A DNA stretch of 8,689 nucleotides, taken from assembly GCA_036266155.1 (NCBI GenBank), contig DATANR010000159.1:1-8689 (forward strand), given 5' to 3'. Each line of letters starts with the position of its first letter. Position 1 is the stretch's first letter. The translations under genes were made by a program, and so were the position numbers. Positions 5,710 through 8,689 of the stretch are shown one piece after another. The notes beneath the pieces are model-generated. The model was not told the origin of the DNA and made no database searches. It worked only from the letters and a program-made list of their open reading frames with translations. Source of the DNA: SIAJ01 sp036266155 (GTDB lineage: Bacteria > Planctomycetota > Planctomycetia > Gemmatales > Gemmataceae).

Positions 5710-6977
5710 ATGCGAGATGTCGATCTGTTCACGAAGTTGCTGACCCTTCAGCGTCCCTGGGCTGTTGCTCGGGTTGATCTCGACGAAGCGAGTCAGCAGA
5801 TCGAGGTCTGGCTGCGGCATCGTCGCAATGCTCGGTTCCGTTGTCCCCAGTGCGCGGCCATCCTGCCGATCTACGATCATGTGCGGCGGCGTTGGCGGCA
5901 TCTCGATCACGGCTCGTGGATGACTTGGTTACGCGCTCGTGTCCCGCGGGTGCGGTGTCTTGTGCATGGCATTCGCCAGGTACGGCTGCCGTGGGCCTTG
6001 CCCGGCGGCCGCTTCACCATCGCCTTCGAGCGGCACGCCATCGCCACTCTCCTCGAAGCCGATGTCTTGGGCGCGTCCCGGTTGTTGCGTCTCAGTTGGC
6101 ATCAGAGTTGGAACGTAATGGAACGAGCCGTCGCACGCGGCCTGAAGGCGAAGCGGCGGCGCATCATCCCGTATCTGGGCATCGATGAGAAGGCGATCGC
6201 CAAGCGGCATCGCTACGTGACGTTGGTCAGCGACTTGACGCGCGGCACCGTCGAATTCATCGCTTTTGACCGCAAACAGAGCAGTTTGGACGCCTACTTC
6301 CATTCGCTCCGGCCGAAGCAATTGGCCGGCATCCAGGCGCTGGCGATGGATATGTGGGAGCCATTCATTCTGTCGACGCACCAGCACCTGCCTGATGCTG
6401 CCAGCAAGATCGTCTTCGACCGCTACCACATCATGAAGCACATGCTCGAAGCCGTCGATGCCGTACGCAAGGCCGAGCATCGCCGCTTGCAGGAGGCTGG
6501 CGACGACACCCTGAAGCGGACCAAGTACTTGTGGCTGTTCACCGAGGACAACCTGCCGGAACATTACGCGGCTTGGTTCGCGCGACTGAAGCGGATGAAC
6601 CTGACGACGGCTCGGGCCTGGGCCATCAAGGAGTGCTTGCGCGTCCTGTGGACCTATCAGTACCGCGGCTGGGGCGAACGACACTGGAAGGCGTGGTACT
6701 TTTGGGCGACGCACTCGGCACTGCCGCCGGTCGTCAAGGCAGCGCAGATGATCCACCGGCACTTGGCGAACGTGCTGACGTACTTCCAGCATCGCATCAC
6801 CAACGCCGCCAGCGAAGGGCTTAACTCGAAGATCCAAACGATTAAAAAAACGCGTTTGGCTATCGCAATCGCGAGCACATGAAGATCGCCATCTACTTTC
6901 ACTGCGGGGGACTCAATCTTTACCCCAAGCAAAGGCTTGTTTTGCCGAGAAATCCGAAGCGCCGACGTGGTCAGTAG
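5710..6977 (+). CDS. ISL3-family transposase, C-terminal tail out of frame
   Basis: ATG 5710 is preferred to the GTG at 5677 because GGGA lies 7 bases upstream and family members begin like MRDVDLFTKLL. Zinc-binding cysteines lie at the N-terminus (Cys45, Cys48 in CPQC, Cys83). The DDE residues are Asp159 (YLGIDEK), Asp214 (LAMDMWEPF) and Glu369 (NAASEGLNSKIQ). The zero frame ends at 6882 after 390 residues with an aberrant RLAIAIAST tail. The -1 frame from the A7 run (6844-6850) instead gives the family's normal ending, AFGYRNREHMKIAIYFHCGG, then LNLYPK, with a stop at 6975-6977. All catalytic residues are upstream of the shift. Either one A was lost from an A8 run, by mutation or sequencing error, or slippage on A7 makes the full product. 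Confidence 0.88.
6844..6850 (+). other. A7 homopolymer at the ISL3 transposase frame break
   Basis: Zero frame reads ATT AAA AAA ACG. An eighth A would give ATT AAA AAA AAC GCG TTT GGC, restoring the conserved GYRN...IYFHCGG ending. The site does not fit the X XXY YYZ slippery rule in the zero frame, so an indel or transcriptional slippage is more likely than ribosomal frameshifting. Confidence 0.7.
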
Positions 6978-6991
6978 GCCTGTTTTTCACG

Positions 6992-7012
6992 CACTGGAAA
7001 CTCCGAAGAACC
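6992..7012 (-). repeat. ISL3 right terminal inverted repeat
   Basis: Plus strand CACTGGAAACTCCGAAGAACC without its last base; its reverse complement opens GGTTCTTCGGAGTTTCC. It is followed at once by the duplicated GGTTTTTT. Confidence 0.9.
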
Positions 7013-7020
7013 GGTTTTTT
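7013..7020 (+). repeat. Target-site duplication, right copy
   Basis: GGTTTTTT, identical to 5637-5644. Confidence 0.9.
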
Positions 7021-7979
7021 TTCACCATATCATCAAGGGGCTCGAGGGCGATGCCGCCGACAAGAAGGGAAGGATTACCTTCGCCGGGCTCGCCGCCTAC
7101 GTCGGGCAGGAGGTTCCCGACGACGACTCGCGGCTCGTCGGCGGGGGCGCGGTGCAGACCCCCAACCTCAAAGCCGAATATACGACAGAACCCGTCCTCA
7201 TCGCTAAGACGAATTCCGCTGCGCAAGGGACCAGGACGGCTGACGATAGAGTCGCGGCAGATCTCCGGGCGTTCGAACGGAGCGGTGATCCGGAGTTCTC
7301 GAATAAGTTCCTCGAGACGGAGGCACGGGGTAAGATCGCGGAGTGGCGAAGGCTTGCGGAGGGCGGCGTGCCGGCCGCACAAGTCCTCCTGGCGTACTGT
7401 TTTCGCGATGGATGTGGAGTGGGATTAGACGACGGGGAGGCCGTCAAATGGTTCCGAAAGGCAGCCGACGCAGGAGAGGCACGGGGCATGACGGGCCTGG
7501 GGACTATGTATCAACATCTCCGGGTCGTCGACGTGCATGACACTGAGGTCGGTCATAAAGAGGCGGTCAAGTATTACCGAAAGGCCGCTAACGCCGGGGA
7601 CCCCGGTGGCATGATCCTGCTAGGCAATGCTTTTGATGAGGGAATTGGTGCGGGGATTGCAGGTAAGGTGGACTTTAAGGAGGCCCTTCAGTGGTACAAG
7701 AAAGCGGCCGACGCTGGGTATCCTTCGGGCGAATACCTTGTGGGAAGAATGTACCATTCAGGCCGCGGAGTCCAACAAGACCTCAAAGAGGCAGTCAAGT
7801 GGTATACTAAGGCCGCAGATGCCGGACTGTTCTTAAGCATGAGTATGTTGGCAACCATGTATGAGTATGGCAGAGGGGTCGAGAAGGACGAGAAGATGGC
7901 CCTGGAGTGGTACGAAAAAAGCCTACAAGCGGGAGGAGGTGACCTTGAGAGAGCAGCCATCAAACGTCTTCGGAAGTGA
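7013..7979 (+). pseudogene. Caspase-Sel1 gene remnant, right part
   Basis: Continues the interrupted caspase frame without a stop: VFFHHIIKGLEGDAADKKG, then GLAAYVGQEVPDDDSRLVGG and GAVQTPNLKAEY, matching the end of the caspase domain in the minus-strand paralogue (FFHFVLRGLKG, then LVGGGARQTP). A linker follows, then about five Sel1 repeats from roughly 7330 to 7950 (WFRKAADAGEARGMTGLG, YYRKAANAGDPGGMILLG, WYKKAADAGYPSGEYLVG, WYTKAADAG, WYEKSLQAGG). Two repeats carry extra loops (HLRVVDVHDTEVGH and GIGAGIAGKVD). Unlike the paralogue there is no PDZ segment. A GTG at 7152 could give a free Sel1 protein, but no good ribosome site precedes it. The stop at 7977-7979 is followed directly by a terminator. 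Confidence 0.85.
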
Positions 7980-7996
7980 CCGACCAGGTCGGTTTT
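7979..7996 (+). terminator. Short intrinsic terminator after the caspase-Sel1 gene
   Basis: ACCGAC (7979-7984), loop CAG, GTCGGT (7988-7993), then TTT. The 6-bp GC-rich stem overlaps the stop codon. It is compact with a short T-run, so termination may be partial. Confidence 0.6.
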
Positions 7997-8030
7997 CACC
8001 TGTCTTGTACTTATTTCGGCGCACGCCGCA

Positions 8031-8106
8031 GTTGCAAAATTAACGGGACTGACCCGCTGGGACGTGCATTTCAGGTTCCTACGTTCGAGCGGGTTAATTT
8101 TGCAAC
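8031..8106. repeat. MITE-like inverted-repeat element, 76 bp
   Basis: GTTGCAAAATTAAC (8031-8044) is a perfect inverted match to 8093-8106. Inside, CCCGCT on the left matches AGCGGG on the right after an 8-base insertion (GGGACTGA), so the arms once were longer. It has no ORF. The GTTGCAAAA core resembles the ends of some IS5-family elements (from memory), so it may be a non-autonomous derivative. No clear target duplication was found. Confidence 0.5.
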
Positions 8107-8222
8107 AGGCTCTAAATAGGTAATGCCACAGCCGGGGGGTCGGCGTCGGTCCGAATTCGTACCGTTCTCGCTACCCGGCGGAGTGCCAGGAAGTGATGCG
8201 TCGGCGGCCGGCCAATCCTGGG
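8107..8222. other. Short intergenic stretch
   Basis: GC-rich, no supported gene, and no strong hairpin with a T-run. It lies just past the stop codon of the minus-strand gene at the right edge. Confidence 0.5.
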
Positions 8223-8689
8223 TCATCGCAAGTAAACGATTCCGTGCGTTGTCGAGCAGTTGCCGAAGTCATCGGCGAACACGGACCCGCGGGCGTGCTT
8301 CGCGGACCGCTTCCACAAGTCCGCCTTGTGAGTGTCCCCGGCCCGGACGTGCCCGAGGGCCTTCGTGAACCCGTCTTGCGGGCAGATGAAGCAGTAGACG
8401 CTCCGGCTCCCGCCCCTGGCGTCCTCGGTCACCACCCGGCACCACTTGGCGCTGATGTAGTCAGCCCGGTGGGTCGGTTGAGTCAGGCGCGGGTACCGCT
8501 CGGCGTAGTCCCGGTTGACCAGCTCCTGGACGTGGGCGACGTAAACCGCGATCCGGGGCCGGGGGGCGACGAGGAGTCGCTGACGGGCTTCCTCGTCCGC
8601 GTCCCCGTTCTCCCCAGCCAGTCCGCGTAGACCAGCCGCGGAGCGTCGTCGTGCGGGGGGGCCTTGATCGCGGCCTCGGAGGCTTTGCG
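8223..8689 (-). CDS. TIGR02996-like domain protein with phage-like C-terminus (partial, frameshifted)
   Basis: The gene enters from the right edge. The first visible segment reads AAIKAPPHDDAPRLVYADWL, the hallmark of the TIGR02996 repeat-companion domain common in Gemmata-type planctomycetes. The expected continuation GENGDADEEARQRLL lies in another frame, separated at the G4 run 8615-8612, where one more G would restore W-L-G-E-N-G-D. The second frame then runs to the stop at 8225-8223: YVAHVQELVNRDYAERYPRL, then SVYCFICPQDG, KADLWKRSAKHARGSVFADD and THGIVYLR. From memory the last part resembles small proteins seen in phages and plasmids (pattern SVYCFID...KAASWKAPAKHARGNIFDD). This is an unverified resemblance and no function is known. 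It is either a pseudogene or an intact gene with a sequencing indel. Confidence 0.65.
   Translation of the reverse strand, partial: QSLRGRDQGPPARRRSAAGLRGLAGENGDADEEARQRLLVAPRPRIAVYVAHVQELVNRDYAERYPRLTQPTHRADYISAKWCRVVTEDARGGSRSVYCFICPQDGFTKALGHVRAGDTHKADLWKRSAKHARGSVFADDFGNCSTTHGIVYLR

Larger units (their letters stand above)
5645..7012 (+). mobile_element. ISL3-family insertion sequence, 1368 bp
   Basis: The 21-base terminal inverted repeats at 5645-5665 (GGTTCATCGGACTTTGCAGT...) and 6992-7012 match at 18 positions, and the element is flanked by the 8-bp duplication GGTTTTTT. It carries a single ISL3-type transposase in the plus direction. It has inserted into a caspase-Sel1 gene; deleting the element plus one duplication copy rejoins GTT TTT TTT CAC in frame. 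The transposase C-terminus is displaced by a single-base shift, so current mobility is uncertain. Confidence 0.92.

Noticed and set aside
5929..6837. 302-residue minus-strand open frame
   Set aside because: Antisense to the ISL3 transposase, whose family motifs and terminal repeats are certain.
7152..7979. Independent Sel1-repeat gene from GTG 7152
   Set aside because: The frame is open upstream to the ISL3 junction and encodes the end of a caspase domain, and there is no convincing ribosome site. It is the 3' part of the split gene.
1..8689. A complete new antiphage or toxin-antitoxin system
   Set aside because: Caspase-like proteins invite this idea, but one copy is broken, the other has a signal peptide, and no sensor, nuclease or pore-forming partner was seen nearby.

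Overview
The window looks like an accessory region of a high-GC planctomycete chromosome, most likely a Gemmataceae-type genome. This is inference from gene content: a secreted caspase-like peptidase joined to Sel1 repeats, a TIGR02996-like domain at the right edge, an ECF sigma factor with a membrane partner, and IS630- and ISL3-family insertion sequences. No rRNA, tRNA or CRISPR array was seen.

Layout, left to right. (1) 1-1559, minus strand: an exported caspase-PDZ-Sel1 protein that runs off the left edge. Its reading frame is broken twice, each time at a G-homopolymer. (2) 1560-1871: an intergenic stretch with a plausible promoter for the caspase gene and a nested inverted repeat able to form a long hairpin. 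(3) 1872-2147, minus strand: a small exported Cys/Tyr/Val-rich protein. (4) 2334-3784, plus strand: a two-gene operon of an ECF sigma factor translationally coupled (GTGA overlap) to a one-TM protein that is probably its anti-sigma factor. (5) 3847-4966: a complete IS630-family element with near-perfect terminal repeats, a TA at both ends and an A AAA AAG slippery site joining the two halves of its transposase. (6) 5056-5235: a small ORF of unknown function. (7) About 5398-7979: a second caspase-Sel1 gene. It has lost its N-terminal half and is split by an ISL3-family element (5645-7012) with an exact 8-bp target duplication. Removing the element and one repeat copy restores the frame through the caspase C-terminal half and about five Sel1 repeats. 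A short terminator follows. (8) 8031-8106: a small MITE-like inverted-repeat element. (9) 8223-8689, minus strand: the C-terminal end of a gene carrying a TIGR02996-like segment, again frameshifted at a G-run.

The sigma/anti-sigma operon and the IS630 element appear functional. Two paralogous caspase-Sel1 genes on opposite strands flank them; one may be intact apart from homopolymer indels and the other is dead. Several frameshifts fall in homopolymers (C7 at 212-218, C6 at 597-602, A7 at 6844-6850, C4 at 8612-8615), so assembly error must be excluded before calling these genes pseudogenes. I see no complete new defence or signalling system. The most interesting object is the exported caspase-PDZ-Sel1 architecture and its broken paralogue.
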